From: Sthenelais limicola
Taxonomy: Eukaryota > Annelida > Polychaeta > Phyllodocida > Sigalionidae
DNA length: 64,000 bases
NCBI GenBank assembly: GCA_942159475.1
Contig: OW804095.1
Location: forward strand, 92,145,740-92,209,739
Reading direction: 5' to 3'
Shown piece by piece: positions 42,591 through 54,280 of the stretch. The position numbers and the translations under genes were made by a program. Under the pieces are notes generated by a model. It was not told where the DNA came from, did no database searches, and saw only the letters and a list, made by a program, of their open reading frames with translations. Position 1 is the stretch's first letter. The number at the start of each line of letters is the position of its first letter.

Positions 42591-44153
42591 TTAGATTATA
42601 GAAGTATACACGATCTCGACTCTATAATACTGAGTCTACGAGATTATCTCTTCAATGGTATATCCCAAGGTTTCTACATCATGGATCCTTTAGCTTCGGT
42701 TCCAAACTACTGTTGTGCCAATTATACTTCTGCAACGACTGGTGCGGCTTATGAATTCATCACCAAGTTGTTAAAAAATTAAATGCTTGAGGGCAAGATG
42801 GTTTCTTGTAGTGTTATTCCTCATTGCGTTCATTCCATAGGAGCCGTACCCAAAAGTGACGGTGGGTTTCGCCCAATTACAGATTGTAGTCGGCCTTTTC
42901 GCTTTAAATCGGTTGACGATGTGGCTACCCATCTGAAGCCTGGGTCGTATATGGCTTGTATTGACATCAAGGCTGCCTATCGTTCTATATCTGTGCACCC
43001 ATCTCAATGGACCTATCAAGGCCTTCGTTGGACCTTTGGTAACGACACCCTTACCCTTCTAGACACCAGGCTATGCTTTGGGTTGAGCTCAGCTCCGTAT
43101 ATCTTCAGTACTATATCGGATTTTGTGGTCTCCTGTATGTGTCGTCGGGGCTACAACAATGTCATCAACTACTTAGACGATTATATTTGTTGGGGAGATT
43201 CTTTTTCTCAGTGTCAAGATGTCCAGTCGGAATTGATTCGTCTACTTGGCCAGCTGGGCTTCGTTGTTGCTTGGCAAAAATGTTCATCTCCCTCCAAAGT
43301 GTGCCTGTACCTTGGAGTGATTTTCAACACAAATGATATGACAATGTCTCTCCCTGAGAAAAAACTAGCTAAACTTCGACATGAGATTTCATTCTTCAAG
43401 AATAAGAGGAAAGCGACTCCTCATCAGCTAAAAGTTCTCTGTGGAATTTTAGCTCACGCCTCAAAATTAATTAAAGGTGGTCGTACGTTCTCTCGTCGTG
43501 TGATAGACATGTTGAAGGGCCTAAACCCTCGTACCAAATCTGTGACTCTTTCAGAAGATTTTCACCTCGACATCACTTGGTGGGAAAATTTTTCATCTAC
43601 CTTCAACGGTCAAGCATGTATGATTTCTCATCACTTCTCAGAGACAATGTCCCTACACACTGATGCTTCCCTCTCTGGGTATGGCTTGGTGTGGGGTGGT
43701 GACTGGTTAGCTGGTTCCTTCACGAATACTTCTCCTCCAGCCCAAATCTCATCAACTTCGCCCAACCACCAGCATTGGAGGAATGTAATTCCTCCAGAAG
43801 TTAATATCAATTTCCTGGAGCTTGTGCCTATTTGGTTAGCGTGTCATCGGTTTGGACCCGAATGGCTTGCTTCCAAAGTGACTTGTGTGTGTGACAACAC
43901 CCATGTTGTAGCCATGATTAATTCAGGAAGGAGTTGCAATCATTTCTGCATGGCTTTATTACGAGATATTTTCTGGGTGTCTGCTAAATGTAATTTTCAT
44001 TTAGTTTCTACGCACATTCCTGGGTTGGAGAATCTAATCCCAGATACCTTGTCTCGTCATCATAGCCATCCTAGTCTGAATCTTTCTGATCTGCATTTGT
44101 GTTGTTCCAGATTCTACTCTCGACACTCCCCTGAGCCTACTGGAATTGGATAG
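42591..44153 (+). pseudogene. DIRS/PAT-like reverse transcriptase and RNase H
   Basis: The frame through 42591-42782 gives the N-terminal RT region ('LRDYLFNGISQGFYI'), is stopped by TAA at 42780-42782 and continues in the same frame from the ATG at 42783. Counting from there, RT has 'CIDIKAAYRSI' (Asp61) and 'YLDD' (130-133). The DIRS-type RNase H has Asp294 ('LHTDAS'), Glu346 ('NFLELVP') and Asp371 ('VCDNTH'). It ends 'EPTGIG' and overlaps the recombinase ORF by 8 bases, the tight RT-RH/YR arrangement of DIRS-like elements. One nonsense codon breaks it; otherwise it is well preserved. Confidence 0.88.
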
Positions 44154-45461
44154 GCTGGTCAACGACAACATCAGTTCAGCATGGGCCTTGAATACTTCTA
44201 AGACGAGATCTTCACAGTGGAAGAAATATTATTCCTTCTGTCGTTTCCATTCCCTCCAGCCTTTGCCTGCTACTGATACAACAGTTGCCAGATTCCTGTC
44301 GTTTCTGGGAACTACCATGAAATATACCTCGATCGATAATTATTTATCTTCAATTATTGTGCTGCATAAAATGCATGGGCTAGAGAATGATTTTCGCTCA
44401 TCTTTTTTCATTCGTATGGTCATGTTAGGATTAAAACGAAAGGTGGGAGCCCCTCCTCGTCAAGCCTTGGCCTTGTCTCATGCTAATCTTCTACAGATGT
44501 TCCTCCATGTCGACCATTGTGATGATTTCTCCAAAGCTATGTGGGGCGTTATTGTCTTATCTTTTCGTACCCTACTCAGGAAGTCAAACATTATTCCGGA
44601 CTCTATGTCTGTCGAATTTTCTACCCATGTCGTCACTCGTGCTGATATCTCCTATACCTCTTGGGGGTTGCTCATCGACGTTAATACTTCTAAAACCAGA
44701 TCTTCGACTTCAAGGCCTCTACAGATTCCTCTGCAACGTATTAGTGGCTCTCCATTTTGTGCGTGCTCATATATAGATTGGAACATCAAGGCTTTTCCAT
44801 CTGGTCCTGAGATGCCGTTATTTCTACGTAAATTGAATGGTGTGATCAGGCCTATACTATACAGTGAGGTGTTGAGATATCTAAAGTACTTGGTGGGACA
44901 CATTGGTCTCACGGCTTCTGACGTCAGTCTTCACTCCCTACGCCGCTCGGGGGCCACCTTCTTACACCAGCTTGGTGTTCCCTTGGCAGATATTAAAACG
45001 GTGGGTGATTGGCGAAGTATGTCGGTCTTGGATTGCTCATCGACGTTAATACTTCTAAAACCAGATCTTCGACTTCAAGGCCTCTACAGATTCCTCTGCA
45101 ACGTATTAGTGGCTCTCCATTTTGTGCGTGCTCATATATAGATTGGAACATCAAGGCTTTTCCATCTGGTCCTGAGATGCCGTTATTTCTACGTAAATTG
45201 AATGGTGTGATCAGGCCTATACTATACAGTGAGGTGTTGAGATATCTAAAGTACTTGGTGGGACACATTGGTCTCACGGCTTCTGACGTCAGTCTTCACT
45301 CCCTACGCCGCTCGGGGGCCACCTTCTTACACCAGCTTGGTGTTCCCTTGGCAGATATTAAAACGGTGGGTGATTGGCGAAGTATGTCGGTCTTGGATTA
45401 TCTATCAATGTTGATGGACCGTCGTTGCCAAATTGACATTTTTGTCTCGGATAGGCTTTGA
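44146..45461 (+). pseudogene. tyrosine recombinase of the DIRS/PAT-like element, broken by duplication
   Basis: The ORF from 44146 encodes a phage-integrase-type recombinase: an N-terminal SAM-like core-binding part, the first catalytic Arg in 'TLLRKSN' (Arg145), 'LHSLRRSG' (His263, Arg266) and Trp289. The expected catalytic Tyr at 297 is lost, because at 45035 a tandem duplication shifts the frame and the ORF ends with unrelated residues at 45141. The second copy, in another frame to 45461, retains the block with 'VLDYLSM' that includes the Tyr but lacks the first Arg. Integration by circular intermediates is the known role. The duplicated structure cannot give a full catalytic set in one frame. 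Confidence 0.9.
44671..45400 (+). repeat. 365 bp tandem duplication inside the recombinase gene
   Basis: 'ctcatcgacgttaatacttc' occurs at 44671 and 45036, and the following 365 bases appear identical by eye through 'agtatgtcggtcttgga'. 365 is not a multiple of three, so the duplication shifts the frame. Apparent identity indicates a recent event or an assembly artefact. Confidence 0.92.
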
Positions 45462-45515
45462 TTATTAATATTATTATCATTTATTTCTTTCATTTCTTCT
45501 CCTTTGGCCTTTTTG

Positions 45516-45873
45516 GAGTTGATTTGAAATGAAAATGAAATACAAATGCCTCCGAGCCAAAATAAAAAATACTACAAGCATCAACTGCCTCTCTTCTTGG
45601 TTTGTGGGATATGGTGTGTATATGTTTCATATACATTTATATCCGCGGGCCTAACCAGAACCGGAATTACTTCACGGCCAATGACTTGCCTAGCAACCTA
45701 GGCGGCAAGTTCAAACACTTTACAAAGCTGCACAGCAGTCGGCGGACAGACTTTTATTTCTATTTCTTCCTTAATGAGTTGATTTGAAATGAAAATGAAA
45801 TACAAATGCCTCCGAGCCAAAATAAAAAATACTACAAGCATCAACTGCCTCTCTTCTTGGTTTGTGGGATATA
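45516..45873 (+). repeat. split direct repeats at the 3' end of the DIRS/PAT-like element
   Basis: A roughly 98 bp block beginning 'gttgatttgaaatgaaaatg' and ending 'tttgtgggatat' occurs at 45516-45613 and 45776-45873, apparently identical. A 162 bp segment starting 'ggtgtgtatat' separates the copies, and 'tggtgtgtatat' also occurs at the 5' side near 36491. This resembles the A1-B1-A2-B2 split direct repeats of PAT/Ngaro-type elements. The second copy marks the 3' boundary with the TTAA element. Confidence 0.7.
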
Positions 45874-46137
45874 CACATATGGCTCCATAGATTTTAATGA
45901 AATTTAATATGGATGTATAGGGATCGTAGATACTAACTCCCACACCAAAAATCAGGATAAATTTTCTATCTGAAATGTTTATATCAAGACTTAACATACA
46001 TACTTCATCTGCATAATGCTGATATTCCCTGCTATATGTATTGAATACACATTGCGTGAAAAATGGCAAAAGTTGTAACCCGCTACTCACGCTAGGCATT
46101 GCCGCGCACCCCGTTACATAATCACTACTGAGTCACC

Positions 46138-46504
46138 TTAAAGGGAAAAAAAATAAATACCAGACAAGTTCATTTACTGCTAGAAAAACAACCTTCTTGG
46201 ACCAGCGAATTCTAAATGAGATTTTGCTTGACCAAGACTGGACCCAGTTTTATAGGAGTCTTGACCCGAATTTATGCTGGGATATCATGATTGAATATAT
46301 TACACGAAAACAAAAAAAAACAAAAAAAAAGTAAGGAGAAAACAGGAGTGGATGACTCCTGACTTTACAACCCTTATGAACAAGAGGGACAAAAAATTCG
46401 CAGAGTCTATTAGAACTAATGATAAAGATTTGTTAATCGAATCAAAGGTCCTAAGAAACAAGATCACCTCCCTTTGTAAAAAGAAAAAGGGAAAACTTAC
46501 CTGA
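46138..46504 (+). pseudogene. LINE linker region, continuation of the 35.2 kb LINE
   Basis: Continues the endonuclease frame across the TTAA into a typical Lys-rich linker between endonuclease and RT ('LDQRILNEILLDQDWTQFY', then 'EWMTPDFTTLMNKRDK'). A slip in an A-rich tract at about 46308-46330 changes the frame. The frame ends at a TGA (46502-46504) and no RT follows, so the LINE is truncated here. Confidence 0.82.
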
Positions 46505-47395
46505 TAACAGTCAAGGTAAAAGGTCATTTTGAGGCCTTTTGCAAATAACTCAAGATGATAATGCACGGACATCTTAGGCCAAATAACTATTTTAGTGCAC
46601 ACTATTTCCTATCGATTGATATCAGTCACTTAATTTTAGAGCCAGTAAATATTCGAAATGGGACATGCTGACTGGTAGACTGGGGCCAGAGTAGAGGGGG
46701 ATGGGTAATTTTGACCGGAAGAGGGGTCAAGCCACCTGTGTTTACACTATGAGGGTGCAGGTTTCAATGGACCCAGAGAGGGCCCTTCATTAAATGTAAT
46801 TTTAGAGACAGAAAAACATTTAATACTGCCACGAAACAATAGGATATATGAGACAACACCATGCCCTATCTTCATCTTACTTAATGTTCCTTTAATAGTT
46901 ATGGAAAACAAATAACAGAACAAATGTTGTGTGTAGGTGCAGGTTGAGTGCATGATGCATGCACCCGCACTGTGTTTGAGCGGGTGTGTACCTACAGCTG
47001 TGGTCAGTGCCCCACCCACACTCAGATAGGCCCTGGTGCCTGTATGAAATCAGTGCCAGCTGTGTTATCTCAACCTAAAGAGAGCGTTTCGGTTTTTGCC
47101 TATTGATTAAATTATTTTTTTTAACTTTATTTTTTATAAAAACATCAATAAAAAATAATTCTCAAAGGTTACAGGGTAGTACTTGGCAGATTCGGAATTA
47201 GGAGAATCTAGAGGTCTGCAATCCATAAGATAAAAACATTGGTATGACCCACAATTCAAGGTTCATCAAATAATGATATTATTAAATTTACACTTAAAAC
47301 TGAATCAAGGCTTTTGGCCCCATAGGCTTTGCACTGCCAGAATCAATGCCGATTTTATCAGAAACTGGCAGGAATTACATGGAGAACTTTGGGGA
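46505..47395. other. non-coding, with one dispersed repeat
   Basis: No coding sequence is supported. 47140-47300 is the reverse-complement partner of 29380-29610. Confidence 0.4.
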
Positions 47396-47985
47396 TATTA
47401 TTATACTAGCAAAGTACCCGTCCTCCGGACAGTCCCCCCTCTCTCCCCACATTTCCCCCACTTCCTCTTTTCCCTCCGCCTCTTCTGTCTTTCATACCTG
47501 TTTTTCTCTCCCAACCCCATCTCCGATTCCCCCCCTCTCCCTCCCCTCTTCCTCATGCTCCCCCTTCTTGCTTTCTCTCCCTTCCCCTTCATCCTCTCCC
47601 TCCCCTCTTTTCCCTCTCCCTCTTCTTTCCCTCCTCCTACCCCTCTCCTATTTCCCACCCTCTCCCTTTTCCTCCCTCTCTCCTCCTACAACCTCTCCCT
47701 CCCCTCCCCTTCTCCAATACCCCCACCCTCTTCTTCGCCCTCCAACTCCTCTGCATGTAGTGGCAAATGGCGTAGTATCTCACAGAGGCTTTCCCAGGCT
47801 ATAAATAGAGTGTGGAGATCCCAATTTAAAAAAGGCTTCAAAATCACATTTTTACCCCAGATACCTTTACAAACCACATATACTGTCCTCCAGACAGGAT
47901 CAACAGACCTGTACAGACCAACAAAACTGGTGGGGAGATTCCCAAAACATGCATGACAAAAAACTCTTCTTGAGCTTATATTAGA
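47396..47985 (+). repeat. pyrimidine-tract repeat family, copy 2
   Basis: Starts 'actagcaaagtacccgtcc' with a small hairpin 'gtcctccggac', then a CT-rich tract of about 320 bases (47435-47750), then a unique body ending 'acatgcatgacaaaaa...attagac'. The same order is seen in the copy that follows. The long Pro/Ser/Leu-rich frames here are products of the simple tract. Confidence 0.8.
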
Positions 47986-48375
47986 CTAGCAAAGTACCCG
48001 TCCTTTGGACGGTCCCCCTCTCCCTGCACCTCCCTCCTTTTCCTTCTTCACTCTCCCCCTCTGGCCTCCATTCCACCCCTCTTTTCACTCCCATTCACCC
48101 TCTTCTTCACTCTCCCCTTCTCCCCCCTCTCCTACTCTCTCCCTCCCCTCTTCCTCTCCCAACTCTCTTCTTCTCCCTACCTTCCCCCTTCCCTCTCCCA
48201 TGAGCTATCAAATGCATGACATCATTACGTTTACTTTCAAGAGGCAGTCATGTGATCAGTCCTTTGTCCATACAAAAGGCTCTCCTGACAGGCTTCCCCA
48301 ATTTTCCCTGGCTAAAAATATTTGTATAGAATACAACTTAAAAAAAAGGGCTTTATATATTAGACTAGCAAAGTC
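47986..48375 (+). repeat. pyrimidine-tract repeat family, copy 3
   Basis: Starts 'actagcaaagtacccgtcc' with hairpin 'ccgtcctttggacgg' and a CT-rich tract (48016-48200). The body contains 'gacaggcttccccaattttccctggctaaaaat'-type sequence and is followed by another 'actagcaaagt' at about 48364. Copies 2 and 3 are head-to-tail. Confidence 0.8.
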
Positions 48376-49680
48376 CCGGACCCAATCAAGTAAAAAAACA
48401 AAAAATGTTTGAGAAAAATAGTTATTTGGAATTGCAGCTTTTACTACTGAAGAATGTTACTAAAAGCGTCCATGGTATCAAAGACAATGTAAAACATACC
48501 ACGGGGCCAATGTCACCATAGAAAGGCACTCAAATCAAACACATATGGCAATATTGTCTGTCTTCTCAACTTCTCTGATAGACGTGTGCCAGACTCACAC
48601 TTTTATTGTTTGATAAACTTTAGAATAAACTAAATATTTGTATTTTATTGATAAAACATATTGTGACGTAGCTATTTGTCAAGACCAGTGCTCACGGAGT
48701 GAACCACGCTATTCTGTCTGGCGCTGTTTCTAATTAATCCAGTCTATAATATGTGTACATTATTAGTTCTTATACTCCATAAATTGTCATTTCTTTTGCT
48801 GAAAATTGGAACCATTTCTTATACTATGCTATTCCATCTTCTTGCCATTTATTTTGCTACTATGCTCTTTGAGTCGTATGTCATGGAATATATTATGGTA
48901 CTGTATCATACACAGCCTAACTGGAGATTTTACAGTAATATTCATGTGGTAATAATTAGTTAATTGATACTGTTGGTCATACCAGAAAACGTTTTCACCT
49001 CGGTGGTGCTGAAAAACTCCCAATAGAAACCCTCACCAACCCCTTACCCCTACCCCTAAAAGTAGATAGTCAACCTGAGTAGCCTAGAGATTTGACAATT
49101 CTATTTTTTTTATGAGAATTTATAGTAAATGTCGCAGCACCACATGTAATGTACTGAGGAGCAAAACAGTTGTTTCTAGCTAAAACCCGGGGCTAAAACC
49201 GAAGCATAATAGGTGATAAATTGTCCTTCAAAACACAAACATACGATGATAACATAACTGTTAGAAATATCAGTACTACCCTTCAAAATGAATTGAAACC
49301 TAGCATCCGAGCTCTCCGTATACAACGTATGTAGGTTTCAGGTTAAAGGGAGTAAATAATCACAGAACTGACTCTCGTATTTTTTTGTTTGCGGGATACC
49401 AAAAGCTACAGCAGTCTACCTAGCAGTTCCAAGTCAGAGAGCTTTTACTATTGCTCCTGTGTGAATTCACCTGGAAATGTACAATTCGTCGTTACCAATC
49501 CTTTCAAATAACTCGGGGTTTAAGACAAAAATGGGGTTCAAAGTACAGTTCAATAAGAGTTTTTGAATCAACGCAAGAACAGATGAATACAAATATACGT
49601 AGTATTTCGACCTCATTTAGCAGAATGTACTAAATGTGTCATTTTTCTGACGACCTTATCCTACCTATCTTTGTCCTACT
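48376..49680. other. non-coding, nothing recognised
   Basis: AT-rich with short frames lacking recognisable motifs. Confidence 0.4.
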
Positions 49681-49972
49681 AGGGCTCGAAAAAAGCCTAC
49701 CAACTTCACTTACCCATAGGGCAAGTGGCAGCCAAGATTTACCTGCCCACCATCATTTTTCACTTGCCCAAATTTATTGGCAGAATTATAAACGAAATCA
49801 CACTAATCTGTATGTATCTTGTTTCATTGTAAGTAGACATCACAACAGGGGTTTGAAATCGGCGCTGTGGAGATTTCACTTGCCTAATTGGGAAACTAAC
49901 ATTAAATTGTACTTGCCCAGAGACATTTTTTAGTTACCCCGAGCAACTAAACCATAGGTTTTTTCGAGCCTT
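49681..49972. mobile_element. 292 bp hAT-like MITE
   Basis: The left end AGGGCTCGAAAAAAGCC is inverted at the right end (reverse complement AAGGCTCGAAAAAACC). CCTAC lies close outside both ends, but an exact 8 bp duplication is not seen. Subterminal 'acttgccc' motifs occur on both sides of the interior. Such GGCTCGAAA ends are common in hAT-type MITEs. Confidence 0.68.
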
Positions 49973-51760
49973 GCCTACCAAAGCAGCAACATGATGTATT
50001 CGTAACAATTCCTTGTAAACGGGGAGATCCGACGTATATACAGAGGAGTCAACTTATCTCCCGTGTAGTCAACTTATCTCCCATGTAACAATGAAATTGT
50101 CACCACATCAAAATTGATTTATGGAAATTATTCATGGCGTATCTTTTTTGCTATGGATTATTCTAAATGGTTGTTGTTGTTGGTACATTTTTATTATCCA
50201 TGTATCAGAACAGGGATACATTCGGTGGGTCTAAGCTCCAATGAATAGTGAGGGTTTCAAGCGCTACCGGACACGTTGGTCATACAAAAATAAAAATGAA
50301 ATATTTGCCTTTAGATACACAAGAACCCAGGGACGTGTGGAAAAAGGGTTTAAAAGAATTGCGATTGGTATGCCAAGTATGTCTTTCATGGTAACGTCTT
50401 TCTTATCACCTCCATACTTACATATATTTACACTAGATATATAAATATATAAATATATAATCTCCCGACTTATGAGTACCACTAGACTACTTTTGATGAA
50501 ATCTTTACTTATCCAGATACTTATTTATACCCCTTTCCCCAAACTTCCATTATTCGATTGCATGTTGCTGTGTTTCACTGGCAATTCGAAAGAAAAGGAT
50601 TACTAATGTTAACTATATGACCCTTGGCATGTTTCTTAGTCGGTTTTGCGTTAACATTTACAATTTAATAGATTATCTCCTACATTAATGACGAAGCATG
50701 TTTAAAACTAGCGGTTTTTCCAGTACCTTTACCAGTAATTTTATCTTCCCAGGTTACATTCTGATTTGGCATACTGGACCACAGATTGATCAAATATTTC
50801 ATTTTGGGAATGTGCCTTTTAAGTTTAATAGAGGCACTCTATAGGTTGCCCTGATTGTTTGTCCAGAATTCATTTCGCCGTTGACCAGCTTAAATAGCTG
50901 CTTACAGAGGGGTCGTCTCCACTATTGATCCGCCAATACATGGGGGCCTTGTGTCCCTTTATGCTCCAACTACTCCCCATCTAATCTTGACACACCCTAC
51001 TTGCCATGTTCAATCCTAGAAAGGGCAGGCGATTCACCGTTGGAACGAGCTGCGAGGAAGGCTGTAGAAAGAAAGAGAGAAGAGAGAGGGGGTGGAGGTG
51101 TGTGTGTGGGGGGGGGGGGGGGGGAACAGGCAGGCAGACAGACAGACAAAGAGACAGCGTGAGACATAGATCGATATATAGTAGATACTCAGAGATGCTA
51201 ACTTTTTTATTAAGGCTTGCGGGACACTATCCCAGCCCATGAGCCGTGGGGTCTGGGACAAGCCTAGGGCGCCAGAAGCCAGAGGGTTTTCCTTGTTCTC
51301 AGGTGCATTTTAAGCTTCTTTTTTTGTGTGTGGCGGGGGGGGGGGGGGGTAAATATCGTCGAGATGACAATATAAACTTCTTATTTTGATTCGCATAAAA
51401 TATAGGAAAAGATAAAAAAACATTTATGAAAAGGCTAGGCCTACTTATTATTATACATAGTACATTGGGATGTAAAATGTTCACTTTCCCTTCGGAGTTT
51501 CAGACCAAATGCTTGAAAATCAGATGGTAATAATAGGTTATTGTTGCTTTTTGCATAATATTTATTAAGACTATGCTAAGTGAGTGAGTCAGTGCACTTT
51601 GATGTTTTGAGTGTTTTATTCATATGTCCCACCCCAGGGGCGGTTCCAGGGCCAGGGGAGCATAGGGGGCACGTGCCCCACCTAGACCCCACTTCCCAAT
51701 TTCTTTTGTAGCAAATCTTTGATAGTCCCAATGCATCCCCATAAATTCAAATTATATTTT
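49973..51760. other. non-coding, with simple repeats
   Basis: G runs at about 51107-51124 and 51335-51349, a GA-rich tract at about 51065-51095 and an AT microsatellite near 50435-50460. At about 51638-51690 'caggggcggttccaggg' and 'gggggcacgtgccccac' look like the end of a TIR element whose other end I could not find. Confidence 0.4.
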
Positions 51761-51768
51761 AAAAGGCA

Positions 51769-52365
51769 GTGTGTGAAATTAACCCTTTTCTTCACCCGCC
51801 ATCTTTAGGTTTTAATCTCGTTGCTCTTAATGAAACATGGTTGGGTCCCTTCGACAAGGATATGTACATATCACATGATAACTATGAAATAATTAGAAAT
51901 GACAGGATAATTAACGGTGTATCTAGACGAGGAGGAGGGTTAGCTGTATATCACGACAAATCACTTGATGTTGATAGTCAAAGATATGAGCATTTAAATC
52001 GATGTAATAAGGATATCGAGTGTCAGATGTTATTATGTTGATACCGTATGCATGGAAAATTCCTTGTGGTAAACCTCTATCGCCCTCCGACAGGCTCCCT
52101 TGACGAATTCCTGGTGCATATAAATGAAATACTCGATCTAATTAGGATAAAGAAACTAAAAGCTGTAATTCTAGGTGATATGAATATTGATATGTCATGT
52201 AGAAATAAACAAAAGCGAGTGTTATCTGAATCCATGAACAGAAATGGTCTCGAGTTACAAAATACTGAATATACCAGGGTAACCACGAACAGTAAGAGTC
52301 TTATTGATCTCCTATTTAGTAACATTGTAAAATTGACAAGCCTAAATTGTCTAATTTTGAGTTAA
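51769..52365 (+). pseudogene. LINE endonuclease remnant (second decayed LINE)
   Basis: The frame carries 'LVALNETWLGPFD', 'RRGGGLAVYHDKS', then a TGA at about 52039-52041, then in the same frame 'VVNLYRPPTGS', 'ILGDMNIDMS' and 'LIDLLFSN'. These are successive motifs of the APE-type LINE endonuclease. The first catalytic residues are missing. The sequence breaks at 52365 where an LTR-like repeat begins, and the endonuclease C-terminus follows after 52940. Confidence 0.85.
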
Positions 52366-52940
52366 AGTTGTCTCATTCAGCCAGACATTCGTCGCGCCCC
52401 TACCGGCCAGAAGGCTACCCACACTTTCTTACCGCCACAACGCTCGCGGATTTCTTATCATCCCAAAGTCCAAAGGTACAGGTGAGGTCCAGGTCTGACC
52501 GTTATCTCAAAGTCGATCACATGGGAAGGGAGGGGAGGGGCTGACCGCCAGGTCAAGGGAGGGGGGGGGATACTGATTAAAGAGTGGGAGGGAGAGGGGA
52601 GGGGAGATAACCCCGTGACCTGGTCACCACCCAAAGAGATTGGTCAGAGTGGCAGTGGTCACTCTGAGCCTCGTTTTAATAATTGTCTGTCATTGTTATC
52701 CTGTGGCTGATTGGATCTCTAATCTAACCTGTCAATTAATTGGACCAACGAGACCTAAGCCAATCAGCGCAGGACCAGTGTATTCGTTCTAATCTGTCTA
52801 GTATAAGAATAAACAGCAGCATTAGTTCGACCTCTTCTAAGGCTCGTACTGATTCGAAGCATACATCTCTGTATGTTGCGTTGATTAATTTCTCGCCCAA
52901 CTACTGACCCTGAATTATTACGAAGAATGGCCCGCATTTC
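52366..52940 (+). mobile_element. LTR-like repeat inserted in the LINE endonuclease
   Basis: Plus-strand copy of the repeat at 32400-32975. It separates 'LLFSN' from 'LNISDHF' of one endonuclease, so it is an insertion. It carries 'gtataagaataaac' (AATAAA at 52808-52813). The ends are uncertain by about 10 bases, and no clean target duplication was found. Confidence 0.68.
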
Positions 52941-54280
52941 TTCAACATGATAGTAGATGACCGTGAATGCCTAAATTTGAATATTTCGGATCACTTCCTG
53001 TGAAAGGCTTACTTTTCAAGAAAAAACATGCGAGTATTGTAAATAGGGAATACATTTGGACAAAGAAAAGGAGCCCTGAAGCGATAAATTGTTTCAAAAT
53101 AAAAGTTTCCTCTGAAACAAATAATATTGTGTTTAAGGATAGGCATGTTGATGATTTGTGGGCCGTATTTATCAAAATAATAGAGGCTGCCGATAAGAAA
53201 AGCTTTGTAAGGGTTAGGAGGCAAAAGAAGAAGAATATCTCATATGTCTCAGCGACCACAGATAGGTTAATTAAAGAGAAGATTATAATAGGGCAAAATT
53301 GTTGAGAAAGAGCTCTGTTATACGATGAAAAAAAAACAATTCCTGGTTGGAAAGGTGAACGAAAATACTGGGAGGCCCAAGAAATTCTTGGAACAACTGA
53401 ACAAAATTTATTGTAACAAAAACACCAGCCCGAACACTAATCTTGAATGTTTTGAGACCGACGGGGGCGTTGTTAATGGTTTTGATGCAATCAACTATGC
53501 TAACAATTACTTCGCAGATATTGGAGAAGATGATCTAGAGTGTTTTGATTTGCTAAATAAAACATTTGGGGATGTGAATATCTCTGGTGAGGTAAACGAA
53601 ACAGAAGTGCTTAAGCTGATTAACAATCTCAAGGATAATAAATCGTCTGGCTTTGAAAGCATGAACAATAATATATTGAAACTAGCATTGTCAAGTGCGA
53701 TAGTTACCTTTACAAAACTTGTAAATAAGATATTAGATCTAGGCACCTTTCCTAAACAATGGAAGAGATCACCAGTTGTATTAATACCTAAATACGGTAA
53801 CAGTAAGCAAATTGATAATGTGAGAGCCATTACATCAGTTGCATCGACCAGCAAGATCATAGAAAGAATTATATATACAAGGCTAAATGATTATATTGAA
53901 ACAAACAAGAAATTGTATAAATATCAATTCGGTTTCAGAAGGGGTTTGTCAACTAACAATGCTATTTACCATATGTTGTCCGACCTATACAACAAAACGA
54001 ATGTGGGCAATTAAATTGGTATTGTTTATTTCAATGTCCAGAAGGCTTTTAATTTGGTCAATCACAGGTTATTGTTGGAATAATTACATAACCTTGGTCT
54101 GTATAAGAGTTCAATCCAATTATTGGCGAGTTTTCTTCACGATCGCAAACAGTATGTTAGATCGAATTGTGGCCTTAGTAACGAGAAATCTTAGTCTGGA
54201 GGTATTTTAATCAATTCTGTCAGTTTGCCCGACGGAAAATACATCAGAAATACCCCACTTTTACATATCTGACATTAATA
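52941..54280 (+). pseudogene. LINE endonuclease end, linker and N-terminal RT, decayed
   Basis: Begins with 'LNISDH', and one base of frameshift later 'LPVKG' (52970-53000). The linker ORF runs to 53305. Another frame, 53325-54014, holds the pre-RT/RT N-terminal region ('NNLKDNKSSGFESMNNNILK', 'WKRSPVVLIPKYG', 'ITSVASTSKIIERI', 'YQFGFRRGLSTNNAI'). A further decayed frame contains 'VQKAFNLVNHRLL'. The sequence ends before the catalytic FADD box, so the RT is truncated. Several frameshifts and stops are present. Confidence 0.88.

Larger units (their letters stand above)
35771..46137. mobile_element. 10.4 kb TIR element flanked by TTAA, host for a DIRS-like retrotransposon
   Basis: GGTGACTCAGTAGTGATT at 35771-35788 is exactly inverted at 46120-46137, and TTAA flanks both sides (35767-35770 and 46138-46141). 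Removing the element and one TTAA restores an open LINE frame across the junction, so the boundaries are well supported. Subterminal repeats of a related sequence occur at both ends. Everything from about 36.5 to 45.87 kb appears to be a later retrotransposon insertion, so the original element was about 1 kb, MITE-like and without transposase. TTAA sites suggest piggyBac or Kolobok. Confidence 0.88.

Noticed and set aside
47273..47956. 227-codon Pro/Ser/Leu-rich open frame
   Set aside because: It is produced by the CT-rich tract of an interspersed repeat and has no domain; the other copies do not keep the frame.
51638..51760. TIR element starting 'caggggcggttccagg'
   Set aside because: Only one end could be found; it is noted within the non-coding entry but not called as an element.
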